A stretch of DNA of 64,000 nt, taken from NCBI GenBank assembly GCA_963921425.1, contig OY992840.1, forward strand, positions 1,676,501-1,740,500. Reading direction: 5' to 3'. Position 1 is the stretch's first letter. Each line of letters opens with the position of its first letter. The notes under the pieces are model-generated. The model did not search any database. It saw only the letters and a list, made by a program, of their open reading frames with translations, and had not been told where the DNA came from. Positions 34,791 to 47,292 of the stretch are shown piece after piece. A program made the position numbers and the translations under genes. This stretch comes from Dryas octopetala. Its lineage: Eukaryota > Streptophyta > Magnoliopsida > Rosales > Rosaceae.

Positions 34791-35210
34791 GAACAAGTGG
34801 CCCAGTTGGAAGGTGATGTCATGCTGAAGAAGAGGCTTGGGCATAAATAGATGACCAAGTAGTAAATCAAGGGGAGAACGATTGAGGGTGGTATTGATGG
34901 CTCAAAGAACATGGTGATGACCTTAGCAACTAGTTAAGAAGATGCCTCAATATGCCAACAGATGCAATGGTCAAGCAAGTGAGGGTGTTATACATCCGCG
35001 CGCATATTGAATAGGGTGTTATACATCAACGGATTCCAATAAGACAATTACCAAAACAATCTCTCACCAAACCCCTAGCTCTAATAAAGCCCTCATCACC
35101 ATACCTGCTTCCATTGACGTTAAGCTTGAGCTAGTCATTTATAAGAGAAATCCAAGAAAACATCACATGAAGCTTGGTCTTTAGGGAACCCAAAGCAATG
35201 GTAGCCCTTC
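34791..35210 (-). pseudogene. LINE RNase H domain fragment
   Basis: The minus strand reads LKLNVNGSRYGDEGFIRARG then VRDCFGNCLIGI, the reverse-transcriptase-associated RNase H motif of plant L1-type LINEs, with a stop just before it. Upstream of it (that is, to the right) the LINE is interrupted by the LTR element at 35211. It belongs with 41851-42640. Confidence 0.7.
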
Positions 35211-37403
35211 TGATGAGTATACATTTTGCGTCATTTTATAATGCTAATTCCCTAACCTAGAGTGTTAGAACTCGATAATTTTGTGTCTGTTGTCTTGTTT
35301 TTGTGTTTTTAGGTCAAATGAAGCATAAATAGGAAAAAAGAGCAAATGGAGCCGTTTTTGGGACATTTCCTGGTCAAACTAGGAAAATAGGGGAAGTCCT
35401 AGTCACAAAAGGAAACATGAAGCCTAGAACCATCATTGTCAAGCCAGAAATGAGAAATCCTAATTGGAGCAAGAATTCCTTGTTGAATTAGGAAACCTAA
35501 CCCTACTAGGGAAGAGAGTCATAATAATGCTAGGAATCACTAGGGGCAATATGGTTATTATGAGAAGTCAAAATAGGCAAAGAATCCTACATCTACAAGG
35601 AATCCCAGTGAGACTAGGAAATATTGGTTATAGTCAACTCAATCAAGTCAAGGTTCCACAAGCTTCTAGAAGGTATTAGACATCCATGGAATCAAATGGG
35701 GTGAAGAAATGAATTCGAATCCAAGAGGGAGAGAGGGGCGAAATTGGAAGTCAAAGTTAATGTTCAAGGGTCAACTATGTCATGTCATGAAGTCAAATGG
35801 ACCTAGGAGAAGTCAAAAGGACAAGATGGTGAGGTGGCAGCCCATGCGCAAGCTTGCAGCCCATTCCAAACAACCTATGCACCAAAACCCTACAGCAAAA
35901 CCTAAAGCCCATGCATAAAGAGTAAGTGGCAACCCACATGCGCAAGCTTAAGGAAACCCTAGACCATGCCGTGCAGCCCAACTACCTAACCCTAAAAGCT
36001 TAAGCGCATGCTAGTGTGAACTTAAACCCATGCAGCCCATCACGCCAAGTCCAAGCCCTAGCAGCCTATGCGCAAGGCCATGTGTGTTTTAAGTGAAACA
36101 CTAGCAGCCATCTACATGCATGCAGCCCATGAGGAATAAGTGAAGCCCAATGCGCCAGCCTATGTGTCATTTAAAACCCTAGTTCTAGCCGCACACCCCT
36201 ATGCCTTGCCTCACAAGGAATTGTCACACTACCTTTATAAATACATCTCATTCTCTCATAATTCAGGGATCCATCAGTTAGACAATTCAGAAAAATCACA
36301 CTTTGCAGCCGAATTGAAAGAGAGAAAGAGAGAGAGAGAGAGAGAGGGTGGTGCCAATTTTCAGAGAGATTGAGGCCTTGTGCCGCAAGCCCTAGCTCAT
36401 CTTGCTGTGAGTCTCTTTGCTTGTGAAGGTCTTTTTCTTCTTTTCTCTTGTGCCGCTACCACCCTTGTGATGTTCTTTTATTTTTCTATTTGGAATTCTA
36501 GTTTTTAATTGTTTTGTTTAGTTAGTTTGATTCTCAACATGGATTGCGAATTTATTTATTTCAGTTTTGTTTCTCTATTTTAATTATGTAGTAGTTTATT
36601 CTATCTTTTATGTTAAGCCTAGGTTGATTTTCAGATTTGTCATGCTTTAACAAATTGTTTATCCGTCTCTTGATGAATTGATTTAATGTTTGCACTTATC
36701 AAATTCCATTTATCTATTTGAACCCCCTTGCTAGTTGTATGCACTGTTTGACTGATCACCTTAGGGTAATTGCATCTAGTTTATTTGTTAGATTTAGATG
36801 TGAAATAGTAAAAGACACTATATCATAAGTAACAAAGGAATAAGAAATTGTTCTTGGTAATGGTTTTGTAGGACCTCTACATGGAAATAATCAAAGCTTG
36901 TATGTTGTGCATGTTTGACGTTCTCATAAATCTTAATGACTCTTGCATAGGTAACATCTGCCTTAGCTTAGAACTAGGGAACATGTAAGTTAACTAATTA
37001 GGAGAGGCCAAAGAAGCTCTTAATTATGTCTTAGGGGAATAATTGCGAGAAAGTAACTAGTCAAACCTTTTTAGCAGTCAAACTTTGATATGTTGTGTTT
37101 AATTTGATTTATCATTAGCCTTGGATAGTTAGAGTATGCTTATTTGAATTGATGGCTGAATGCTTAACATTGCAAGATAGTGTAAAGTGTGTGTGCGTGT
37201 GGTGATGTGTGAGTGCGTTTCCAACTCCCAAATCCCTCGTTTAGTTATTCTAATTGATTAATTGAATTGATTTGTTGTTTATTAACCATTCCTTGTGGGA
37301 TCAACCTTATGCTTGTACGCTTTGCTACTAATGAGATTCGTGCACTTGCGAGTATACTTAGAATCGAATGCATTTTTATTTTGTTTTAAGAAAACAATCA
37401 ACA
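35211..37403 (+). repeat. 5' LTR of the LARD-like element
   Basis: 2.19 kb, TGATGAGTATAC...CAATCAACA. TATAAATAC at 36236-36244, then a leader with an (AG)n tract (about 36325-36346). Confidence 0.88.
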
Positions 37404-37409
37404 AGTTTT

Positions 37410-37427
37410 TGGTGCCGTTGCCAGGGA
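37410..37427 (+). promoter_or_regulatory. Primer-binding site
   Basis: TGGTGCCGTTGCCAGGGA, close to the TGGCGCCGTTGCCGGGGA used by Athila-type elements. Confidence 0.75.
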
Positions 37428-39572
37428 ATGGTGTCTAATATCAATAAATTGATTTGATTAGTCATTAGAATTATGATATATTAGTTAGATTTGTTTTTGG
37501 TTATTTTTTTTAGTTTAAATAAATGCCATGACTTTATAAGCATATTCTCTACTGATTTGGTATTTGCTCTTGTTGATGTTGAGAGCAACAATGGGAAGAA
37601 AGAGAAGAAAGGACGTGAGTAGAGGAGTGGCAATGTCAGACTGAAAGACTGTAAACCAAGCACTGATTGAGAGGCAACCCAAGTTTTTGTTTTCAAGAAT
37701 CCAAAGGAAGTCAATCAAGACCAAGGAGGCTGCGCCTACACTTGGAGTGTCCACACTTGCATGCCCAAGTAAACAATTTTCTTATTTCTGTTTCATAAGA
37801 CAATTTTTATTTCAGTTGTGTGTTTATTTGGTTTTGGATAATTGCAATTTTCCTTTTGCTTAATTTGAGCATTCATGCATTTTTTTCTTATACATTGAGG
37901 GACAATGTATCATTTAAGTTTGGGGGGGAAGGTAGGTGTCATTGGATTTTGCTTTTAGGTTTTTAGTTTTTAAGTTTTGTGAAAATTTTTTCCTTTTTTT
38001 TTTGTCTTTAAACTCAGGGTGTCAAACCCACATCAAAATACATCTTTTTTTTAGATTTCATCCACCGTAGTGATGGATTCGAATATTTAGAAGTGTGCGA
38101 CATTGTTTTAAAAACAAAGTTTTGAGTTTTTTTGTTTATTTTGGGTAGTATTGAGTCCCCAACTAATTGATTTGATTGTATATGATTGTTATGAACATGT
38201 TTATTTTGTGTGTGTATTCTGTATTCTTATCTTCCTAATAGTGTTCCATAACATATCTTGCAATTCTATGTCATTAAGCCTTGTTGATATGAATTTAGGT
38301 AGTGATTTGAATGACTAATGATTTTTTATGCATGATAGAGTAGATTTGCATGACCTAAGTGAGTTGTGAGCCTTGATCTTAAATTCTTGAGTATTGCGCG
38401 CCATTCTAATTCTATTATTGTCATATAAGTTGTTGCTTTGATTTCATTATCTTTCATTTGATCAATTGCTTGGAATTTACATAATCTTGAATCAATGAAC
38501 TAGTACTCTTTTCTTGTTTTCACAAAGCATGTTATATTTACATGAATCTTGAGAAATGAAATTAGGCCTTATTTGTGTAATCCATAGCCTAAAAGCCTAT
38601 CCATTATTTGTTTTATCCTTAGTAACCCATTTTGAGCCTATTAAGCCGTTTTCTAGTTACCCCACACCAAACCCGAAGTTTGGGGGTGTTATACCTCTTC
38701 CAACTGTTTTACCCTATCTATGGTATTGCAATGTGTTTATATATTGATTGAGGTGGAAAAGAAATGAAAATGCATAGCCTATACAAAAATGTGCTAAAAG
38801 AGTATGTATGCCGTGCCCAAAGAAAAAAAAAAGAAAAAAAAAGAAAAGAAAGAAAGAGATGGGACGGTTTCAAAAGAATAAGTGAGTAAAAAGAGTTCAA
38901 ATTGAGCTATGTAGTGCAAAGAAGCAAGGTATGCCTCAGAATGTTCTATTGTTCTTGCAATTCCATAGTATTTAGCCATTGGTGTTCCTTTCATTTCAAT
39001 ACCTTATCCTAGCCTAAAGCCTTCATTATAATCCTATAAAAGCCCTAGCTGATCTCAAGAGACATCTATTATACTTATGTGGAGTCTAATTGAGAAGGGA
39101 GTCTATGGTCATTGATTCCATTTCAAGCACTTTGATTTCTTTCCATATATAAGATCAGTATTTCTTTCTAATGTGCCGTTACTTCATCTACTTATGTGAG
39201 CTAATTGCTTCTGATATATAATTCCTCTCACATATATCTTTGAGTGCAAATATCAACCCAATTCTTGAGTGTTTATCATTAAGAGTATGCCATAGTGAAG
39301 ATTGGAGTTGAATCTATCATGTATAAATTGATTTAGTTTTGTTTATCTAACACTTAAGTTTATGTCAAGGATGGCTTATATGATAATAGAGGTACGAGGT
39401 ATAGTTATTTGAAATGTTATTAGAATTTGGAGAATACAATTTATATGCCTTACTTTCCTATGTCATTAATGGTTATACGCATGAATTCAATTGTTGAGAT
39501 GTTTGAGTCGTTTTTAGAGTCTTTTCCTTATTTTATTTGCTTGAGAACAAGCAAAATCTAAGTTTGGGGGTG
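37428..39572 (+). other. Non-coding interior of the LARD-like element
   Basis: No domain in any frame. AAGTTTGGGGG occurs three times (near 37917, 38676 and 39561), the last being the polypurine tract. An A/G-rich block lies at 38819-38860. Confidence 0.7.
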
Positions 39573-40748
39573 TGATGAGTGTGCATTTTGCGTCATTTTA
39601 TGATTCTAATTCCTTAACCTAGAGTGTTAGAACTCGATACTTTTGTGTCTGTTTTTTTTTTTAATTTTTTCTTTTGTGTTTTTAAGTCAGATGAAGCATA
39701 AATAGTAAAAGGAGCAAATGGATCCGTTTTGGGACATTTCCTGGTCAAACTAAGAAAAGAGCGGAAATTCTAGTCAAATGAGGATTCCTAGTCACAAGAG
39801 GAAACGTAAAGCCTAGAACCATCATTATCAAGTCAGAATTGAGAAATCCTAATTGGAGTAGGAATTCCTGGTTGAACTAGGAAACCTAACCCTACTAGGG
39901 AAATGAGTCCTAATGATGTTAGGAATCACTAGGGGCAATATGGTTATTATGAGAAGTTAAAATGGGCAAGAAATCCTACATCTACAAGGAATCTTAGTAA
40001 GACTAGGAAAGGTTGGTCAAAGTTAACTCAATCAAGTCAAGATTCCAGAAGCTTCTAGAAGGTATTGGACATCCATGGAATCAAATGGGGTGAAAAAATG
40101 AATTCGAATCCAAGAGGGAGAGAGGGGCGAAATTGGAAGTCAAAGTCAATGGTTAAGGGTCAACTATGCCATGTCATAAAGTCAAATGGGCCATGGGCCT
40201 AGGAGAAGTCAAAGGGACAAGATGGTGAGGTCGCAGCCCATGCGCAAGCTTGCAGCCTATTCCAAGCTGCCCATATGCCAAAACCCTATAGCAAAACCTA
40301 AAACCCATGCGTAAGGAGTAAGTGGCAGGTCACATGCGCAAGCTTAAGGAAACCCTAGCCCATGCTGTGTAGCCCAACTACCTAACCCTAAAAGCTTATG
40401 CGCATGCTAGTGTGAACTTAAACCCATGCAGCCCATCACGCGAAGTCTAAGTAGCCAGCAATGCGCAAGTGGCAGCTCATTCCTTGCAACCCTTGCAGCC
40501 CGTGCGCAAGCCCATGTGTGTTTTAAGTGAAACCCTAGTAGCCATCTACATGCATGCAGCCCATGAGCAATAAGTGAAGCCCAATGCGTCAGCCTATGTG
40601 TCATTTAAAACCCTAGTCCTAGCCGCACACCCCTATGCCTTGCCTCACAAGGAATTCTCACCCTACCTCTATAAATACATCTCATTCTCTCATAATTCAG
40701 GGATCCATTAGTTAGACAATTTAGAAAAATTAGACCTAGCTTGCAGTC

Positions 40749-40797
<49 letters not shown>

Positions 40798-41850
40798 GGC
40801 GCCACTTTTCAGAGAGATTGAGGCCTTGTGCCGCAAGCCCTAGCTCACCTCGCTGTGAATCTCTTTTCTTGTGAAGGTCTCTTTCTTTTTTTCTCTTGTG
40901 TCGCTGCCACCCTTGTGATCTTCTTTTATTTTTCTGTTTGGAATTCTAGTTTTTAATTGTTTTGTTTAGTTAGTTTGATTCTCAACATGGATTGAGAATT
41001 TATTTATTTCAGTTTTGTTTCTCTATTTTAATTATGTAGTAGTTTATTCTATCTTGTATGTTAAGCCTAGGTTGATTTTCAGATTTGCCATGATTTAACA
41101 AATCATTTATCTGTCTCTTGATGAATTGATTTAATGTTTGCACTTATCAAATTCCATTTATCTATTTGAACCTGCTTGCTAGTTGTATGCACTGTTTGAC
41201 TGATCACCTTAGGGTAATTGCATCTAGTTTATTTGTTAGGTTTAGATGTGAAATAGTCAAAAACACTAAATCATAAGTAACAAGGGAATAATAACTTGTT
41301 CTTGGTAATGGTTTTGTAGGAACTCTACATGGAAATAACCAAAGCTTGTATGTTGTACATGTTTGACGTTCTCATAAATCTTAATGACTCTTGCATGGGT
41401 AATAGCTGTCTTAGCTTAGTACTAGGGAACATGTAAGTTAACTAATTAGGGGAGGCCTAAGAATTTCTTAATTATGTCTCAAGGAAATAATTGCGAAAAA
41501 GTAACTAGCCATACCTTTTTAGCATTTAAACTTTGATATGTTGTATTTAAATTGATTTATCATTAGCCTTGGATGGTTAGAGTGTGTTTATTTGAATTGA
41601 TGAATTGATGAATTGATGACTGAATGGTTAACATTGTAAGATAGTGAAAAGTGTGTGTGCATGCGTTCCAACTCCCAAACCCCCCGTTTAGTTATTCTAA
41701 TTGATTAATTAAATTGATTTGTTGTGTATTAACCATTGCTTGTGAGATCGACCTCATGCTTGTACGCTTTTCTACTGATGCGATTCGTGCATTTTCGAGT
41801 ATACTTAGAATAAAATGCATTTTTATTTGGTTCTAAGAAAACAATCCACA
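39573..41850 (+). repeat. 3' LTR of the LARD-like element
   Basis: 2.28 kb and longer than the 5' copy by small insertions (T-rich at 39652-39675; longer (AG)n at 40754-40793). TATAAATAC at 40670-40678. Confidence 0.88.
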
Positions 41851-42640
41851 AGTTTTTGGCTCCCACCAATCCTTTGCAGAAAAATCAATACCAACTTGGA
41901 GATTTAGAGGAAAGGAAAAAAGTAAGATCAAATAGCTCCTTATTCCTCGATTTCCAAAGATACCAACAACCAAAACAAAAAGGGATATTCAAAGTCAACC
42001 CATCTTTACTAGTTATCTAGGAAAGAAGGTTGATCCTTAATTAATCATCAAAGACCAAACCACCAGAAAATGAGAAGACATACCAAGACTCTCCCACACC
42101 TTCCTGGCTCTATCACACTCATGAAACAAATACTCACATGACTCCATATGAACACCACAAAAATGGTAGATAAAATTAGTGCACATGCCCCGCTTCTAGC
42201 TATGGAGATTGACCAAGAGCTTATCTAAGCAAAGCAACCACAAAAATGACCTAATCTTGGGGGGATTTTAAGCTATCAAATAAATTGAAATTGTCAATCA
42301 TCACGCCCCTTCTCATCCAAAGCAAGCAGGTAAGTAGATCGAATTGAAAAAAGCACTGAAGAATGGCTCCAAATCCACTTGTCCTCGAGATTTTCCTCAA
42401 GTGTAACTGGGATAGCAGCAATAACCTGCACCAAATCTTCATGATGAAATTATCTTAAGTTTGGAATATCTCAATATTGACCAACAATGAAATCAACAAC
42501 AGAAGCCCCTAACTGATCATCACTCAGCGAGACTAAAGAATGCTCTAATAAGAAACCATGGCCAGTCCAATTATCTTGTCATAACAAAGTGTTGCTACCT
42601 GTCCCAATCCTACTCACCAAGCCTTGCTTAAGGAGGGTTT
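41851..42640 (-). pseudogene. LINE ORF2 C-terminal region (zf-RVT)
   Basis: The minus strand reads WLVRIGTGSNTLL, QDNWTGHGFLLEHSLVSLSD and WIWSHSS...FSIRSTYLL, then FCGVHMESCEYLFHECDRAR and KVWESLGM: the end of a plant L1-type ORF2 with its zinc-binding RVT segment. Several stops are present, so it is a dead copy. It continues at 34791-35210 beyond the LTR insertion. Confidence 0.78.
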
Positions 42641-42907
42641 ATTTTCCCTTTCTTTTTTCTTTTCTTTTATACCTTCTTTCTTTCTTCCAAGAGGAAATTA
42701 ATTACTAAGGATCCTTCTATTCCAATCTAGTTAAATTAAAATACATCATGGTGCCATCAAATATGGCCCATCAGTTACCCCCTTTTTTGCTATAAGTCCT
42801 TTAACTAGGAGAGACAAAAAAACAATTCGAAAATCCTTTTTAGAAATTTTGAGAAGGAAAGAGATTAAATCCCTAATCTCAACTTTTACCTCTATTGATC
42901 CTCCGTC
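42641..42907. other. Unassigned spacer
   Basis: Pyrimidine-rich, no domain; possibly LINE sequence worn beyond recognition. Confidence 0.3.
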
Positions 42908-43305
42908 ATGAGTTCTTCCAAGATTCCTGAAGCCATTCCTTTGAATATCCCCTCCCAAAAAGATGTCGAAGTCGTGATGGTTTCGGATCAAATCCGGCCT
43001 AAAAAATATCCCGAACTCCTTGCAGATCGTCTTTGAAGCCTTGCAACAGAAGAAGAATGCCTGAAGTTCAAACGAATCCATCATCCCTACCAAATCACCT
43101 TCTGTACCCCCGGTCCTAAAGCTAGGTGTTTATATTGCTACGAAGACGTGGTATATTTGCACTTTCAACCCTTTGAATTCGGTCTTAGGCTTCCCCTGCA
43201 TCTTTTAATTAGGGAATTTTGAAATTATTTCGAACTCCCGCCTGCTCAAGTTGTCCCAAATATGTACAAAACTATTCTTCAAATCCTTACTCATTGGGAC
43301 ATTTA
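42908..43305 (+). pseudogene. Gypsy-type 'putative plant transposon' N-terminal domain fragment
   Basis: ATG at 42908 opens MSSSKIPEAIPLNIPSQKDV; two in-frame TGA codons (near 43030 and 43213) interrupt it. HFQPFEFGLRLPLHLLIREF and ELPPAQVVPNMYKTILQILT resemble the N-terminal domain of Gypsy-type transposon proteins (Transposase_28 family in my recollection). No downstream gag or pol of this element follows: the frame runs into caulimovirid sequence. Confidence 0.5.
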
Positions 43306-44716
43306 TCGCCTAAAAAGTTTCGATCATAGGAATGATCCTGAAATTACTGTAAGGGATATCATACTGTACCCTATGCAAATCACACCTAAGGGAATAGAGT
43401 CTAATATTGAAGAAAATAATATTAGGCTTGAATTTTTAGACTCCCCAAGTTCAAAATTTATTAATAAAATAAGAGAAAAAATAAATAATAAAGAGAAATT
43501 CCTATATTATTTAAAAGAAGAAATACAATATAGGAGAATAGAAGACAACTTGCTTCTCCTAATATCCAGAGAAAAATAAATAAATTGCAAGATATGTTTA
43601 CTCAACAAGTTTGTGCTGAGATTCTTAATGCTTTTTGGGAAAGGAAAAAACATGTAGTAACCGACAAAATCTAGGCCTATTTAGATGAATAGTAGATTGT
43701 TAGAAATATGTAAAAAAGAAATCCAAGATTATTAAATAAAAGGTTAATTAAAGAAAGCTCATCTCCTTGGAGTTGTTCAGCTTTCTATGTAGAAAAGGCA
43801 CCTGAATTGGAAAGAGAAGTTCCTAGGCTAGTAATTAATTATAAGCCTCTTAATGATGCTTTGAGATGGATAAGGTATCCAATTTCAAATCCAAAAGATT
43901 TACTAAATAGATTGTGTAATGCTTTAATAATCTCAAAATTTGATATGAAATCAGGTTATTGGCAAATTCAAATTAACGAAAAGGACAGATATAAGACAGC
44001 TTTTACAGTTCCCTTTGGACATTATGAATGGAATGTAATGCCTTTTGGTTTAAAAAATGCCCCTTCGGAATTTCAACATATTATGAATGATATTTTTAAT
44101 GCTTATTCAACCTTCACATTGGTCTATATTGATGATGTGTTAGTATTTTCTAATTCTTTAGAACAACATGAAAAACACCTTAATATTTTTATGAAAGTAA
44201 TTAAGAATGTGGGCTTAGTTGTCTCTGCAAAGAAAATGAAATTATTCCAAACTAAGATCAGATTCTTAGGACATATGATTGATAAAGGGACAATAACTCC
44301 TATTGCTAGAGCAATTGTATTTGTAGATACATTCCTTGATAAATTAAAAGAAAAAACATAATTACAAAGATTTTTAGGAAGTCTAAATTATATTGCTGAT
44401 TTCTATAAAGAATTAGCTAGTGATAATAGACCTTTATATCAAAGATTGAAAAAGAATTCCCCTGTTTGGAGCAATGAGCATACTCTAGCAGTCAAAAAGA
44501 TAAAAGCAAAAGTAAGGGAATTACCTTGTTTAGCAATCCCACATCCCTAGGCTTTTAAAATAGTTGAGACAGATGCCTCAGAAATTGGGTATGGTGAAAT
44601 TTTAAAACAAAAATTTAATAAACAAGAACAATTAGTAGATTTACCTCAGGAGTGTGGAATCCGGCACAACATAACTATTCCACAATAAAAAAAGGAAATT
44701 TTAGCTATTGTATATA
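43306..44716 (+). pseudogene. Endogenous caulimovirid (pararetrovirus) RT / RNase H remnant
   Basis: Old viral sequence in the plant genome. 43807-44361 is the longest intact stretch: a reverse transcriptase palm with the catalytic YIDD at 44125-44136 and the MPFGLKNAPSEFQ motif typical of Caulimoviridae and Gypsy-type RTs. The upstream part (43306-43806) has stops near 43579, 43672 and 43690; downstream, a stop at 44359-44361 cuts the RT from the RNase H remnant, which itself has stops near 44549 and 44686. No movement, coat or protease region is visible. The copy is broken in several places and cannot be functional. Caulimovirid rather than Gypsy is my judgement from the motif wording and lack of an integrase. 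Confidence 0.75.
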
Positions 44717-44743
44717 TATACACATATATATATATATATACAT

Positions 44744-45136
44744 GGCCCTTCCGTTAAGGGATCCCTTAAATAAGTTTATTAAGGGATCTCTCATGGGGCC
44801 CACTCCATAGAGTATTTTTATAATCAGAACCATCTTATTTTTTTGTCTCCATTGAAGAATCATCTTTGCAAAAAATTAGAAAAATCAGAAATCATTTGAC
44901 CGTTGATTAAATGGTCACAATTTCAAGTGTTTATGGAAAACATTTTGTTCGTCTATTTGTTTCATCACAATTATATATCTTAATGATTTCTGATTTGTCT
45001 AATTTTTTGTAGAAATGATCTTTGAATAGACACCAACAAAATAGACGATTCAGATCGTTGAAATACAACATAGAATAGGCCTCATGAGCGATCCCTTAAA
45101 TAAAATTATTTGAGGGATTCCTTAACGGAAGGGGCC
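44744..45136. mobile_element. 393-bp MITE
   Basis: Terminal inverted repeats: left GGCCCTTCCGTTAAGGGATC, right end reversed GGCCCCTTCCGTTAAGGAAT, continuing for about 50 bp with changes. AT-rich interior, no coding. It sits in a TA-repeat, so its target duplication cannot be told apart from the repeat and its superfamily is open. Confidence 0.82.
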
Positions 45137-45144
45137 TATATATA

Positions 45145-45666
45145 TAGTCCCAGAAGGATTTAAGTTGCCTAAAGCAAAACCCCAAAATATGTACTTAATC
45201 AATTTTAGACGATTATTATATGGGTTAAATCAATCTTGATGAATGTGGTATAATTGTCCTAGTGAATATTTGACAAAATAATGTTATATTAATGATCCTA
45301 TATGCACTTGTGTTTTTATAAAGAAAAGGAGTTCTGGATTTGCAACATTGGTAGTACATGTCGATGACATGAATTCAATAAGAACTCCTGAATTTGAAAT
45401 GAAGGATCTCAGAAAAACAAAATATTGTTTCGGCTTCTAGATCTAGCATTATGAAAACGAAATTCTTGTTCATCAGTCAGCCTATATTGAAAAGGTTTTA
45501 AACTTTTTAATATGGATATAGCTCACCCATTAAGCACTTCAATGGTTGTCCGGTCTCTTGACACTAAAAAATATACGTTACGTCCTAAAGAGGATAACAA
45601 AAAGACCCTTGGCCCAGAAGTTTCATATCTTAGTGCAATATGTGTTTTATTACACTTAGCACAATG
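45145..45666 (+). pseudogene. Copia reverse transcriptase fragment
   Basis: PEGFKLPKAKPQ, LYGLNQS, then PICTCVFIKKRSSGFATLVV and HVDDMNSI (YVDD changed to HVDD), FEMKDLRKTKYC and AHPLSTSMVVRSLD. It is a plant Copia RT with stops near 45238, 45442 and 45500, cut at 45666 by an LTR. No LTR of its own is seen. Confidence 0.82.
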
Positions 45667-46204
45667 TGTCGCACCCCGAACCCCGGGTATGCGACAGAGG
45701 CACATTTCGTGAATATCCCAAGAAATTAATATAAATAAACCAGCGTTAATCCCCCAAGGTACTTAAGAAAGGTTGAGCCTTTTTAATTTAAATGGACCAG
45801 GTTGGATCAAAGTACTAATTACACAACATGATCTTTTAAGGAAATAATAATAAGATCAAAATAAGTAAGTAAATAAAGATTAACCAACCCGCTAGGGTAG
45901 AATAGTTAAATCAACACCCCAAAAAAAGGAATTACCAAAGTATAAGTAAAACTCACACAAGTTTACAAAATGATTAAACCAAAATATCATTGTTCAAAAT
46001 AGGTTCCAAATGGAAAGCACCCATCGAAAAACAAGATCTGCTGCAAAGCAAAAGACATGACTACAGAGAGACTTTGAGACACCAGACAAGAGAATCCAAG
46101 TTGTGCACCCCCTCAATCGAGATCTCCTCCAAGAGGCAAATCTGCATAAGCAAGAGAAAAGAAACAAAACAAAACAAAGAAATTCGGGGGTCAGCATCAC
46201 ATAC

Positions 46205-46267
46205 GATCATAGTTACAGGACTGCCGATCATAGTGACAAGACCGCCGATCATAGTGACAGGATCGCC
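46205..46267. repeat. 21-bp unit repeated three times
   Basis: GATCATAG(T/T)(T/G)ACA(G/A)G(A)(C/T)(T/C)GCC occurs three times head to tail, at the exact point where the LTR changes from family B to family A. Confidence 0.85.
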
Positions 46268-47292
46268 CTTGGGTGACACCCTGGAACTCAAGGTGATCTT
46301 GTGGGGTCCAACACCGATAAGGTGTCGGATTCACTTGTCTCAAAATTCTAGTGATCATTATAGGGAAGTCCAATCTAAGTGGACAATTCAACCGAAAATT
46401 TGGAAACATCTCCCCTATAAATTGAACAATTCCACCTGTTAAACAATTGAATTTCACACTTCTATACCAACAACCAACCCCAACCGCAATCCAACAGGGT
46501 CTCAGACCCTCACCAAGTATTCAGAGCATAGCTAATAAGGATTTACAATCACTAGTCATTTTTATCAATACAAGAAGCACTTTGATGCCACAATACTAAT
46601 AGGGTGGAGATGAAAAACTCAAATGCCTCGATGTGGTGTGATCCGACCTCAGCGATCTCTAATACCTGGGGAAAAACGTTGAAACCAAAACGTGAAAAAA
46701 TAATCTCAATGAGTGGACAAAAAAATAAAGTTTAAAACATTTTCCTTAAAATCATCTTATAAAAGTGCTCATTTTCCTTGAGCTCATTTTCTTTTGAAAT
46801 CCCCCATTTTTAAAACCATTTCACAAACCTGTTTCGAAATCTCCTGAAAACTGTTGTCGCGCTCAGGGTATGAGAAATACATGTGAACATGAAACACTTA
46901 TGGATTTTCAAAACCATGCCATGCATTTTATTCAATGATCAATCATGCACTTCATGGTAACTAAATTTATAACTGAAAGTAAAAAAAATGCTAACACGAT
47001 TTGCTTAAACTGAAAATTTGACTGCTCAATAAATATGATTATCAATTTCTTAAATAATAAAATCTCAAACTGAAACTGATACCGTCAAACTATATATATA
47101 TATATTTTTTTTTTTTAAAACTGAAATCTTTCCTCTCAAATAATACTCGAATAACTGAAAAATCAATCAAATTGTTCAAGCTGAAAAATATCAAATCTGA
47201 ATTCAATATTTATATCAACTGAAATCATCTTTGTAAACTGATATCTCAAACACTGATATTGAAAACTCACGCCACACTAGTACCCGTGGAAA

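Larger units (their letters stand above)
35211..41850 (+). mobile_element. Non-coding LTR retrotransposon (LARD-like, Athila-like ends)
   Basis: Direct repeats 35211-37403 and 39573-41850 both begin TGATGAGT and end CAATC(A/C)ACA. After the first comes a primer-binding site TGGTGCCGTTGCCAGGGA (37410-37427; tRNA-Asp-like, as in Athila); before the second comes AAGTTTGGGGGTG. The 2.2-kb interior has no gag or pol, so it must use another element's proteins. It splits a LINE. I see no matching 5-bp target duplication. Confidence 0.88.
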
